Assembly: GCA_947088865.1 (NCBI GenBank)
Contig: CAMUHY010000015.1
Location: forward strand, 1 to 64,000
Reading direction: 5' to 3'
Length of the DNA: 64,000 bases
From: an uncultured Eubacterium sp.
GTDB lineage: Bacteria > Bacillota > Clostridia > Lachnospirales > Lachnospiraceae
Below, piece after piece: positions 34,341 through 44,500 of this stretch (the stretch's first letter is position 1; each line of letters starts with the position of its first letter). The position numbers and the translations under genes are program-made. The notes under the pieces were generated by a model. The model did no database searches. It had not been told where the DNA came from and worked only from the letters and a program-made list of their open reading frames with translations.

Positions 34341-35243
34341 CTATTTTACTCTTTTCATCGCATGATGTCTAATTTCATCACAAATCATATCTACATTTTC
34401 TGGAAATAAATTAGATTTAGTTATTCCTAATGTTTCCAAATTGCTAAGAATTTCCCCTTTATTCTCTTTTGATATAATGATTCTTTTGCAGATATGTTTC
34501 TTATCTTTTGGTATTTCTGAAATAACCTTAACAAAATATTTGCCCTTTTCATCCTGTTCAATATCGTTATTAAATAATATATAGCTTCCTTTCTGCGCAT
34601 GTTGTCTTTCTGTATATACGCCTGCATTGACATATAAAATTCTGTCACAGCAATCCGATATCCAATTTTCTTTTTCTTCCTTTGATATATAACAGATATC
34701 ACATGTATTTTTTTGCTCTAAAAAATATGGCTGCAATACCATATCATCATAAAAAAAACTTAAATATTGTTTTGTTGTCCGAGCAAATTTATAGGTCTCC
34801 GCCACTGCATTATAAATGGGATATTGCGCAATCTCCCTGTCATGCCGAATAAAAATAAGAACTTCCCCATCTTTATCTTCATTTCTGCTCACTGCAAAAT
34901 ATAAAGCAACCAATGGATTAATTGTTATATCCATCAATCGCGTCGGAATCCCCCAATGCTGCAATAACGCCAACAAATTGATTGGCTGAAGTGTATTATC
35001 AAAAATATGAGGCATCTTAAACTTACATTCTTCAATCATATTTCTTTCTTGATTTAAAATAGACATATCACAATATGACATTCGGTTTCTTGCCAATGAT
35101 GGCAAAAGTCTATATTCCTTATTGGAATGACCTCTAAAATACATCGTTTCATATTTCATTGGAGTCTTTACAAGCTCTTTCTCTTGATTCAAAATGAAAT
35201 CGATATAATCGGTTATACATGCAATACGAACTTCAAATTCCAC
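34341..35243 (-). CDS. FRG-domain protein
   Basis: 300 residues. FRG domain motifs: YFRGHSNKEYRLLPSLARN (from residue 29) and ALLQHWGIPTRLMDITINPL (about 90-110). The domain occurs in phage-defence and accessory genes; its biochemical role is unsettled. Start GTG 35243 is 4 bases after GGAGG. It stands alone between strong terminator and gap, as accessory genes often do. Confidence 0.88.
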   Translation of the reverse strand: MEFEVRIACITDYIDFILNQEKELVKTPMKYETMYFRGHSNKEYRLLPSLARNRMSYCDMSILNQERNMIEECKFKMPHIFDNTLQPINLLALLQHWGIPTRLMDITINPLVALYFAVSRNEDKDGEVLIFIRHDREIAQYPIYNAVAETYKFARTTKQYLSFFYDDMVLQPYFLEQKNTCDICYISKEEKENWISDCCDRILYVNAGVYTERQHAQKGSYILFNNDIEQDEKGKYFVKVISEIPKDKKHICKRIIISKENKGEILSNLETLGITKSNLFPENVDMICDEIRHHAMKRVK

Positions 35244-35387
35244 TGTTCCTCCTATATTATCAATTTTTGAAAATATGTTTATTATTATATTTGTCCAAAT
35301 TTCAAATAAAATATTTATAATTAGATAATATACATGTAAAAAAATGCAAATTGTTACGGATTAAAACTAAAATAGAATGATATTTTT

Positions 35388-35999
35388 TCACCAGAAACAC
35401 TTTATAAAAATCACAACGCCAAACAAAATTAAAAAAATTCCAAATATCTTATTTATCTTTTGAAAATCATAAGCTGTTGTTTTCTTTTTTATAAAATGAA
35501 CAAACATAGACAATAAACTCCACCAAATATAAGTGCCTATAAAGACGCCAAAAACCAGCAACATTCCTTGAATCACGCCCGTTTGCCCTGCAACTTCAAA
35601 ATAAGAAAAAGCAAACAAAAAGGTTATAATTGCCGCTGGATTGGTAATGCCAATCACAAACGATGACAAAAACATTTTTATGCCACCGATACTTTGTTTT
35701 TGTGATATTGCTGCTTCTTTTTCAAAAAATATCAACTTTGTACCCATCATTAAAATAAAGGCTCCGCCAATCATATGAATACATAATTGATATTTTAATA
35801 AAAAATCCGAAATCCATGTTAAACTAAAAACGCCAACAAAGGCGTAGAAACAATCGGCAATTGATGAGCCAAGCCCTGTCATAAGCCCTGCACGAAAACC
35901 ATTATTTAATGTTCTATGTACAGTCATTGTTCCTACTGCCCCCACTGGCGCACCAAAAAGCAGTCCGATTAAAATTCCTTTTATCAAATAGTGTATCAT
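35388..35999 (-). CDS. LysE/RhtB-family exporter
   Basis: 203 residues, six transmembrane helices. GAPVGAVGTMTVHRTLNNGFRAG and GITNPAAIITFLFAF are LysE-family signatures. It exports amino acids or related metabolites. The ATG overlaps the stop of the DUF3737 gene as TAATG, so translation is coupled. The longer frame (to 36041) lies inside that gene and has no site. Confidence 0.9.
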   Translation of the reverse strand: MIHYLIKGILIGLLFGAPVGAVGTMTVHRTLNNGFRAGLMTGLGSSIADCFYAFVGVFSLTWISDFLLKYQLCIHMIGGAFILMMGTKLIFFEKEAAISQKQSIGGIKMFLSSFVIGITNPAAIITFLFAFSYFEVAGQTGVIQGMLLVFGVFIGTYIWWSLLSMFVHFIKKKTTAYDFQKINKIFGIFLILFGVVIFIKCFW

Positions 36000-36850
36000 T
36001 ATGCACAACAACACTTTCCTGTGACAATGACTTCTCCACAAGCACCCTTATCATCACAAATAATCTCCTTTACACAAGGCACATAGATATGTCCGCATGA
36101 TGGATTTTTAATGCTGATAACAGGTGTTGTAATACTTGCTTCCACTTCTGATTTTTCAAAGCAAAGGTCTGTATCTATCATTTCACAGTCGATTAATTTT
36201 AATCCTTTACAATAACAAAGCGGTTGTGTTCCAATAATTTTGCAACGCTCAAAAGTTACATTTTCACAGTACCAAGCAAGGTATTCTCCCTTTACAACAC
36301 TATCTCGCACTGTCACATTTTTTGCATGCCAAAAGGCATCTTTTGTATCAAAAACACAATGTTCAAATATCGAATCTGTAATATACTGAAAGGAGTATTT
36401 TCCTTTCATCTGCACATTTTCAAAATTCAAATGGTCTGAGCGCATCATAAAATATTCACTTTCAACGGTACAATTTTTCATTGCAATATCTTGTACAGAC
36501 CAGCCAAATTCTGGGGAAATAATATCACAATCGCTTATTTTAACTTTACTGCACTCTCTTAATGCTTTAATGCCATGCAATTTTGTATCTGTAATTTCAA
36601 TATCATGTGAATACCAAAGTGCTGCCCTGCAATTGGATGTCATTTCAGATTTACAAATATTTAATTCCTTATCATGCCAAAATGGATAACGAAGGTTAAA
36701 GAAACAATTTTCAACGAAAATATGCTTTCCTTCTTTAAAAGCACTTTCTCCGTCCGCCGGACCATCAAATATACAATCTTTTACAGTAAGGTTTTGCGCG
36801 CCATATAACGCTCTTTCTTCATCAAATGTTTTATTATTAACCATATTCAT
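35999..36850 (-). CDS. DUF3737 beta-helix protein
   Basis: 283 residues. Starts MNMVNNKTFDEERALYGAQN and continues as tandem beta-helix turns rich in CxF/CxI steps (VKDCIFDGP, FENCFFNLR...), the DUF3737 pattern; it ends in CGEVIVTGKCCCA. Function unknown. Start ATG 36850 is fixed by GAGG; the 36898 frame has no site. It shares a transcript with the LysE exporter. The leader is a third predicted pseudoknot. Confidence 0.88.
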   Translation of the reverse strand: MNMVNNKTFDEERALYGAQNLTVKDCIFDGPADGESAFKEGKHIFVENCFFNLRYPFWHDKELNICKSEMTSNCRAALWYSHDIEITDTKLHGIKALRECSKVKISDCDIISPEFGWSVQDIAMKNCTVESEYFMMRSDHLNFENVQMKGKYSFQYITDSIFEHCVFDTKDAFWHAKNVTVRDSVVKGEYLAWYCENVTFERCKIIGTQPLCYCKGLKLIDCEMIDTDLCFEKSEVEASITTPVISIKNPSCGHIYVPCVKEIICDDKGACGEVIVTGKCCCA

Positions 36851-36856
36851 ATCGAC

Positions 36857-36943
36857 CCTCATTTCTGTACTGCTTCTTATATTTATTGACCAAACCATTA
36901 AAAATTTTTACAAATTTGCAGCAAGCAGTACACTGCTGCAAAT
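36857..36943 (-). ncRNA. Predicted pseudoknot leader, copy 3 (DUF3737 gene)
   Basis: Minus strand hairpin with a perfect 10-bp stem ATTTGCAGCA (36943-36934) / TGCTGCAAAT (36923-36914) and a 10-base loop. Nine loop bases TGTACTGCT (36932-36924) pair perfectly with AGCAGTACA (36874-36866). GAAATGAGG follows (36865-36857), as in copies 1 and 2. Confidence 0.55.
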
Positions 36944-36973
36944 CTTGCGGTGAACTATTTTTCACCTTTTATT

Positions 36974-37213
36974 TTATATCTTTGCCTTTTTCGTTTTTTC
37001 CATTTTATAAACCAGATAATCCAAACAATCAATTTGCTTTTGTTCTCTGTGCAATTCTTCTAAAAGTAAACGTCTATGTGCCGCTAAAAGCCTCATTCCA
37101 TCATCAATACTACCCTCTTTTAAATCCTTTATAAAAGCAGTAATGATATCCTGATTACAGCCTGCATCTTTGAGATTTTGAATAATGGCGTCTTCATTAC
37201 TTTTACTGTTCAT
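36974..37213 (-). CDS. Small helical protein, unknown
   Basis: 79 residues, mostly charged helices (DGMRLLAAHRRLLLEELHRE, DYLVYKMEK). No family named with confidence; it looks like a small cytoplasmic partner protein. The site AAAGAGAT before ATG 37213 is weak. It is 27 bases from the lipoprotein gene on the same strand. Confidence 0.6.
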   Translation of the reverse strand: MNSKSNEDAIIQNLKDAGCNQDIITAFIKDLKEGSIDDGMRLLAAHRRLLLEELHREQKQIDCLDYLVYKMEKTKKAKI

Positions 37214-37240
37214 TATAACATCTCTTTTCTTTTTATCAAA

Positions 37241-37852
37241 CTAATTTATATGGTTAATTAACACAATTTTATTTCCCCAGCCTTCCAACACTGGATTATT
37301 TTCAACGGCTGTCTTAAATTCTTCTGTATAATCAAAATAGCCTACTTTTGTGTATTCACCTTGAACCTGCGCATCACCAAAAAAGAGTACAATACGGTTT
37401 GGCGCTGAATAATAAACTTCGCCAGCCTTTTCCGATGTAATCGTTTCTGGATTTGATGGAATATCATATCTGGATGGAATATCATAATATTGCATCACTT
37501 CCCAATTTTCATAATCATTATAGTGATAAATTGGAAGTCTCCAATTTGCTGTTCCTACATGCCTTGCTATCGCTGCTGCCGTATCATTATCATACAGATG
37601 CATGGTAAATGGCTTGCCATCATCTCCAAAACAAACTTCCAATTCGGTCACTTTTGCAGCAGCATTTGAATTTGAAGGATTGTTGCTTAAATCATTGCTT
37701 ACTGTACTTCCTGTGTTATTAAGTGTGTTACTTAAATTATTGCTATTTTGATTGTTATTTGATTGACTACATCCTGTCAAAGCTACTATCCATGTAATAG
37801 CAACTATAAATAAAAGAGACCTTGTTTTTAACCTATTTTTTTTCATATTCAT
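37241..37852 (-). CDS. Lipoprotein with cyclophilin-like fold domain
   Basis: 203 residues. Lipobox VALTGC gives an anchored Cys near 28. An Asn/Ser-rich linker follows (30-65). Residues 70-203 match the cyclophilin-like family (TELEVCFGDDGKPFTMHLYDN, NRIVLFFGDAQVQGEYTKVG). No isomerase function is shown for this group. AAGGA sets ATG 37852. The SD region can pair with TGCGCTT at 37948-37942. Confidence 0.85.
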   Translation of the reverse strand: MNMKKNRLKTRSLLFIVAITWIVALTGCSQSNNNQNSNNLSNTLNNTGSTVSNDLSNNPSNSNAAAKVTELEVCFGDDGKPFTMHLYDNDTAAAIARHVGTANWRLPIYHYNDYENWEVMQYYDIPSRYDIPSNPETITSEKAGEVYYSAPNRIVLFFGDAQVQGEYTKVGYFDYTEEFKTAVENNPVLEGWGNKIVLINHIN

Positions 37853-37959
37853 TCCTTTCCTGCGCTTCTATCTTTATGAATAATTGACTACCAATAATTT
37901 TATAGACCATATATTTTTTTGACAGTCACGTCTCATTTTTTAAGCGCAAATCCATTTTG

Positions 37960-38000
37960 TTAAGCGGATATTCGCAATCCGCTGCGCTACTTGTTCATAA
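37960..38000 (+). repeat. Dispersed repeat R, copy 6 (most complete)
   Basis: TTAAGCGGATATTCGCAATC followed by CGCTGCGCTACTTGTTCATAA. Here both arms of the inverted repeat AGCGGAT/ATCCGCT are intact. No H hairpin follows. It lies between the ABC permease and lipoprotein genes. Confidence 0.6.
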
Positions 38001-38087
38001 CTTCTATGCCTATTATATAATCGTTTTATTTATATAACAAATACTTATATTTAATAGATATATATAGTTTTAAAGCATAATTATTTT

Positions 38088-40427
38088 TTATTCTCGAATC
38101 AACTGAATGAATTTCATTTTCTTAATTTTACCTGCTGCAAAATAGGAAAAAAGAAAAAACAATACTGTTACAACGCTTGCTGGTAAAAGAATATTTCCCA
38201 CAGAAGGCACTGACGCAAAATTACTGATACCCGCCAATTTCATTACAGATGAAACAAATGGATTTGTAAAAATAGCGGCAAGAATCGTTCCAATAATGGA
38301 GCCAAGAACAGCTATCATTCCAAAACGAAGCGCAAATGTAACGCGCAAATGAGCTGCTGGAAAACCAATTGCCTTATAAATCCCAAAATCACTTTGTTCT
38401 GCCACAAGAATTTTACTGCCAGTCATTACGGTTACAATTAAAATAAATATAGTTACCATAATATACATAAATACAACAAGCGTTCTCATCGCATAAATAA
38501 TTCCAAAAAGTCCTGGCCATGTATTTTCATGTACATGAACATCTCCGCCATAGGCATTTTCTAAGGCATCTGCAATAACTGTTTTTTGTGAAGAATCGGC
38601 TAAAAAATAATGCCAACACCAAATATGTGGATTATCATTTGCAATTTTTAGATAACCTTCCCTGCTCATCCCCACATTATCCCCCATATCATTGGCACAA
38701 GAATAAATGCCAGAAACAATATATTCACTGCTGCCTCGCTCGCCTTGAACAGTCACAATATCACCAATTGCAACACCAAAATGGGCAGCGACAAACTCGG
38801 TCAAAACAATTTCATTATCCTTTATACATGTTTTTCCTTCTAATATATGGAAACGCTCTGGCTGGTCGATTACGTTTGCCGTATAATCCACGCCATTAAC
38901 CGCTACACTTGGCATTGCAAGCAAATATGTATCTGTAATATCTGAATATGAACGAATAATTGCTTCTGCCTGTGTGTTATCTAGCGTTCCAAATGTCTGA
39001 ACACCAATATCATGGTCTGCTGGATTAAACGCATCCATCATCCCTTTGCCATCTGCGCCAAGCCAAGCATCTATATAGCCAATCAGAGAGGCAAAAAACA
39101 CAAGTAAAATAGCCACTATAAATGCGCTGATATAACGGCGTTTCTCTGTAAGAAGCTGACGAAAAGCCAACCGTAAATAAATGTTTTTTCCAACAGCAGA
39201 AATCACTTTATATGCCCTTATAGATGTTTTTGTTGTACCTAAAATTGCCTGTATTGGTTTAATTTGGACAATTTTTCTTGTTCGTAGCATGATAAATGCC
39301 AGCATTAAAAGCAATATAATGCCAAAAGAAAATAAAGTCCATATAACAGGCAAAGAAATGGGTATACGCACTCCTGTCGTTGTCAACGTCATACTGCGAA
39401 CCAGATTGCTAAATGGAACACTTAAAAAGATTCCTAAAACCATTCCCATAATAATAGGAATACTATATTGCAGCAGTTGAGTCTCTCTAATCTTAGCAGA
39501 AGTAAAACCAATCGTTTTTAAAATTCCCATATTGACGCTATCTGTTTCAATTACACTGTCCATACTATGGCTGATTGCCACTAAAACAACAATCAATAAA
39601 ACAAGCGTAAATGCAAATAATAAACCACTGAACGCATTTTGCAAAATAATCATAAATCCTGCAATTGCATCTTTACTGTGAACAAACTCTGTATACTGAG
39701 CAAGCATTGTATGTTCATTGATAACACCATTTAATTCCGAAGTTGTAAGAGATGGTTCCTTAGAAAAAATATGAAGCATATATCCATCTCGTGCCAATGC
39801 ATCAATCCCTGCATGTTGCAACATATCACAAGCTGTATGATAATCCTCTTCACTTATCAAAAAACCTTTCATTCCAATCATGGAACTTCCCATAAAGAGA
39901 TCTTCATAAAATCCTTTTACAGTAAATGTCATATTTTTTCCCGCTCTCGCTATCGGAAATACAATTTCATCGCCAATTTGAATATTAAACATGGACATCA
40001 TAGAAGGCGACACATACACTTCATTTTTAGCAATCTTGCTAGGCGCTTCTTTATAACCTGACAAATTTTCTGTAAAAAAACGATATCTTTTTTCCTCTGG
40101 CTGATAGACTATCAGTTGACCTTCACTATCAGACTCTTGATTATCCATTATATAATTGGAAAAAATCAACTGTTGTACTTCCACTTTTTCCATTTCCTCT
40201 AATGATTCTATATCATCTGCTAATTGGGATATCTGCGAAACGCCAGAAACCCATGCAGTTAAATCGCCAAAACCAGAACGCTGTATTTGCTCTTTGATAT
40301 ACGTACTTGAATTTGCCCATACAGTCAACACCGTTCCAAAAGCTGTTGATAAGAGCAGCATCAATAAAAAAATGCCTATCAAACTGCCCTTATGTTTTTT
40401 TAAGTTGGACAATAACACTATTTTCAT
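38088..40427 (-). CDS. ABC transporter permease, FtsX/MacB type
   Basis: 779 residues with two FtsX permease units (membrane clusters near 15-40 plus 250-400 and 440-470 plus 640-770) and two extracellular domains, as in peptide/bacitracin-type exporters. Start ATG 40427 has AAAGGAGGG 5 bases upstream; a small hairpin CTGTGC/GCACAG sits just before it. Its ATPase gene, immediately upstream, is cut by the conjugative element, so the transporter is probably non-functional or expressed from element sequences. Confidence 0.9.
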   Translation of the reverse strand: MKIVLLSNLKKHKGSLIGIFLLMLLLSTAFGTVLTVWANSSTYIKEQIQRSGFGDLTAWVSGVSQISQLADDIESLEEMEKVEVQQLIFSNYIMDNQESDSEGQLIVYQPEEKRYRFFTENLSGYKEAPSKIAKNEVYVSPSMMSMFNIQIGDEIVFPIARAGKNMTFTVKGFYEDLFMGSSMIGMKGFLISEEDYHTACDMLQHAGIDALARDGYMLHIFSKEPSLTTSELNGVINEHTMLAQYTEFVHSKDAIAGFMIILQNAFSGLLFAFTLVLLIVVLVAISHSMDSVIETDSVNMGILKTIGFTSAKIRETQLLQYSIPIIMGMVLGIFLSVPFSNLVRSMTLTTTGVRIPISLPVIWTLFSFGIILLLMLAFIMLRTRKIVQIKPIQAILGTTKTSIRAYKVISAVGKNIYLRLAFRQLLTEKRRYISAFIVAILLVFFASLIGYIDAWLGADGKGMMDAFNPADHDIGVQTFGTLDNTQAEAIIRSYSDITDTYLLAMPSVAVNGVDYTANVIDQPERFHILEGKTCIKDNEIVLTEFVAAHFGVAIGDIVTVQGERGSSEYIVSGIYSCANDMGDNVGMSREGYLKIANDNPHIWCWHYFLADSSQKTVIADALENAYGGDVHVHENTWPGLFGIIYAMRTLVVFMYIMVTIFILIVTVMTGSKILVAEQSDFGIYKAIGFPAAHLRVTFALRFGMIAVLGSIIGTILAAIFTNPFVSSVMKLAGISNFASVPSVGNILLPASVVTVLFFLFSYFAAGKIKKMKFIQLIRE

Positions 40428-40465
40428 TTTTCCCTCCTTTCTGTGCTGTTTTTTGCACAGAATAA

Positions 40466-40711
40466 TTACCATTGTAAAGCGGTAAGCCAATCATTTACTT
40501 TCGCTTCCCTTGTCTTTGCATCATCTTTTTGATAGGCTATCAAATTAAGTTCATCAAGAATTGTTCCATCTTCTAAATATAAAATTCGATTTCCACGAAT
40601 GGCGGCTTTGATATCGTGTGTTACCATCAAAATGCTTTGCCCATTTTTATTTAATGCTGTCAATAAATTTAATACGTCTTCACTGTTGGATTTATTTAAT
40701 GCGCCTGTTGG
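40466..40711 (-). pseudogene. ABC ATPase, C-terminal remnant cut by the element
   Basis: About 81 residues remain in frame: PTGALNKSNSEDVLNLL, then the H-loop MVTHD and the C-terminal helices. A normal ATPase reads ADEPTGALD here, so the gene is broken within the Walker B/D-loop codons; upstream sequence changes to VTL and stops at 40736-40738. Walker A and the signature motif are missing. The rest should lie beyond the far end of the element. Confidence 0.85.
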
Positions 40712-40756
40712 TAATGTTACATTAGTACAATATTTTTATTTATGTTTATTATTAAA

Positions 40757-40788
40757 AAACAGCCAAACTTTTAAAAGTTTGGCTGTTT
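40757..40788 (-). terminator. Terminator at the element's left end
   Basis: Perfect 32-base palindrome with arms AAACAGCCAAACTTTT / AAAAGTTTGGCTGTTT. On the minus strand it is followed by TTTAAT after a T-run, so element transcripts stop before entering the ABC genes. Confidence 0.85.
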
Positions 40789-40967
40789 CCTATAAAAATT
40801 ATATGTATATTTTATACATAGTTACTGCTTCCTCAACAGAAACCGTCACCCCAGTAAATACTAGGCTTAACAAGGATATTGTTAGTTACTCGTTTGTTAC
40901 CCATATGTTTTGGTCTTGTCTGATACTATCCTATCTTATACTAATAAAAGCAAATTTATTATTTCTC

Positions 40968-41378
40968 TTATTTTTTTATTTCTTTTTCAATCTGACAAAA
41001 ATCAATCATATTGGCTATTACTTCTAATATCATATCAACCGATTCACGCGATTGATTGCGAACCATATAACTAAACTTTTCCCCTACTTTTTCCTCCTGC
41101 TGATTGATATTGATAGAAATAACTTTAGAAATATCTAATTTTAGTGCCAAAGCAATTTTAATAAACACTGGAAAACTAATCTGATTTGTACCTTTTTCAT
41201 AACGATATATCACACCCTCGCTTACACCAGCTAAGGATGACAACGTAGAAACCCCCATATCTTGACGACATCGTTCCTCCCTTAGCTTTCTAGCAATATC
41301 TTTAAAAAAGGATTGCATTAACTCGTCACTTGTACATATACTATACAAAATCCGTTCATCCGTAAGCGTTTTTTCCAT
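40968..41378 (-). CDS. XRE regulator, element-borne
   Basis: 136 residues. HTH at about 30-85 (MGVSTLSSLAGVSEGVIYRY) and a helical C-terminal tail. Start ATG 41378 has GGAGG 6 bases upstream. It has the same size and plan as the XRE gene at 48334 in the element, suggesting paralogues. It probably controls transfer or maintenance functions. Confidence 0.85.
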   Translation of the reverse strand: MEKTLTDERILYSICTSDELMQSFFKDIARKLREERCRQDMGVSTLSSLAGVSEGVIYRYEKGTNQISFPVFIKIALALKLDISKVISININQQEEKVGEKFSYMVRNQSRESVDMILEVIANMIDFCQIEKEIKK

Positions 41379-41519
41379 AGCAACCTCCACATTTAAAATC
41401 AATCATTTGTTTAATTATATCACTCATAAAATGATTTTACAATGAATCAATCCCCTTATTTTACTGCATGTTTACTACATGATTGGTTATCTTCTATGGA
41501 TTCACTTATTTATTATGTA

Positions 41520-44500
41520 TTATCTTTTGTTTGTATAGACTTTTTCATTTTCATAAACTACATCTTGTTCCTTATCGGGTTCTTGTTCTTGGTTATCAAG
41601 ATTTAATAATTTATCCAGTTCTGCTTGCCGTTCTAATTTTTCTCTTAATTCCTCTTCCTGTACAAATGGCTTTTGATATTCCTCTTGTGCGTGCTTTTTA
41701 TCGTTTTCGTATTGTTCTAATCGATTCTGATAAAAATCAATATTTTCGTGCATACCTTTAAGAGCATTCTCTAATCGAACGATAACACCAACAGGGCTGG
41801 TTGAAAATTCCGTTTTATATTCGGTGCTGCCGATAAGTACAAATTTCTTTTCGCCCATAAGAGACTTTTCTACAAACAAATCAAATCCTTTATACTGCCC
41901 TAATAAGCAACGCTCACCGATTTTACATGCACTCGCTTCTTCCAACAATTTCATTCCTGCTTCTTTACGTTCATCATATAAATGGTTATGAATGAAAATT
42001 TCAAATTTAGGATTGTTCTGTAATTGAATATCCCTACGTTTTACATCTTCTTTGATAGCATTTAATGTTTTTGTTGTTGAAGCAATCTGTTTTGGATAGT
42101 CCATCATAAACTTATCTTGTAAGGCAAATCGCTGTCTGTCATAAGACGATTTTAATAATTGAAGCTTGTGTATTTCATTGTCCAATTCCATTTTTTCACG
42201 AATCAATGGATTACCTGTTGCTATCGCTTTAATCTCAGCATAATTTAGCGTTGCCTCATCGATATCATCACAAACTCTTGAAACGGTTTTTCCAGTCATT
42301 ACTTGGCTTATAAATCGTTGTTTATTTTCAATAATGCTCCAATTATAAGCATCAAATGTCCCTTTGGTCACATAACGATAAATCGCAATCTCTTTATTTT
42401 CATTACCTTGCCGTATACCTCTGCCTTCGCGCTGCTCAATACTAGAAGGCTTCCAAGAACAATCCACGTGATGAATGGCTGTAAGATGTGTTTGAACATT
42501 AACACCCGTACCGCATTTATCGGTTGAACCAATTAATATTTTCTTTTTACCTGTTCTTACCTCTTTAAATAAAGCACTTCGTTGTGCTTCTGTACCAGCG
42601 TCATGAATAAATGCAATCTCATCAGCCGCAATCCCTTTGTTTACTAAACCATCCTTAATATACTGATAAACCGTAAAATCCTTTGTTTTATCAGGTACTC
42701 CTATATCTGAAAAAATGAGTTGGCAAGCTATTTTATCACCCTGATTGCCTTCTACATACTCTTTATAAACATATTCAATGACTTTGTTTAATTTTCCATC
42801 GGGATTATTGGGTGCATCCTTATCCAGTAATCTTGCGTCCGTTCCTAAAAGTCTTGCCTCATGTGTAATTTTAAGAAAATTATCTTCATTGGGAGGAACC
42901 TTCCCTTGACGTATTCTCTCTGCACGTTTTACAAATTCATCCATTACCATCTTAACATACCAATCCGCTTCGGATTCTATAATAATGGGTTTTCCTCCAC
43001 GCAAACTAGGCGTATCTAGGGAAAGCATATCTTGTGTTTGAATATCGGCTACTTTTTTAAATGTATTCATTAATTCAGGCAAGTTACAAAATTTATTAAA
43101 GCGTGTTTTTTCTCGAAACCCTTTACCTTCTACCGTTAATTCTAAGGCAGTTGTCACTTCACCGAAATTCGTTGCCCATGAATCAAAGTAACGTATGCCC
43201 ATTTCTTCTAATAATGGTTTTTGCAAATAAAGCTGCATAACATATAACTCGCACATGGAATTGCTGACAGGCGTTCCTGTTGCAAATACAATGCCTCTGC
43301 CCTCATTGATTTCCGTTAAATATTGTGTTTTTAAATACATATCCATCGCTTTTTGCGAACCAAATGAACTAATCCCAGCGACATTATTCATTTTAGAAAA
43401 GATAGCCAAATTTTTAAACGCATGTGCCTCATCAACCATTATCGAATCAATCCCTAATTCTTCAAAGGTGATTAAATCATCTTTTCGCCCTTCATTGGTA
43501 AGCGTTTGTAATTGCTGCTCTAACTTTTTCTTTTGGCTTTCCATTTGCTTCACCGACCATTTTTGCCCGGATTCATCTTTTATTTCACCAATAGCTTGTG
43601 TAATATCGTCTATTTGTGCTTGTAAAAGCCGTTGTTGCCGCTCAGGTGATATAGGGATTTTTTCAAATTGAGAATGAGACATAATAATACAATCATAGTC
43701 TCCTGTTGCTATCCTAGAAATAAATCGCTTTCGATTATTTTTTTCAAAATCATGTTCAGAAGCAACTAAGATATTGGCAGCTGGATATAACCGTAAAAAC
43801 TCACTAGCCGTTTGACCAATCAATGGCTTTGGCACAATCATTACCGTTTTATGCGCAAGTCCTAGTCGTTTTTGTTCCATACAAGCTGCTATCATTTCAA
43901 ACGACTTCCCAGCGCCCACACAATGCGCAAGCAAGGTATTTCCACCTAATAAAATTCTTGCAATCGCATTTTTTTGATGCGGTCGCAAAGCAATCGCTGG
44001 ATTCATACCTGGAAATTGAAGAAAGCTTCCATCATATTCACGCAGTCTCGTGTTATTAAACAGTTCATTATAATAAGAAACATACTTATTTCTTCGCTCA
44101 GGTTCACGAAATATCCATTCCTTAAAGGCTTCCTTGATTAATTTTTGTTTTTCCCTTGCAAGTGTGGTTTCATCTTGATTGATAACATGTGTTACGCTTT
44201 TATCTGCATTTTCTACACGGTCTCTTATGGTAACTGTTCGTAAATTGAGTGTTTCTTCCAAGATAGAATAGGCATCGATTCTTTTTGTTCCATAGGTTTG
44301 TGTTGCCATAACAGAATCTTTATCGAGGGATTTATTTTCAATACACCAATTCATACTATATCGATTAAATAAAAGGTCAATACCTGTATAATATCGGCTC
44401 TTTTCTCCTTCTATCCTAAAGCGATTGGGCGTATTGAACAATTCATACATAAACTGTTTATAATCTTGGACATCAATCCATACAGCGCCAAGTTTAACAT

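Noticed and set aside
40712-40967. Excisionase or integrase gene at the element's left end
   Set aside because: No open frame of suitable length on either strand; only a terminator and short GTTAC repeats are present.
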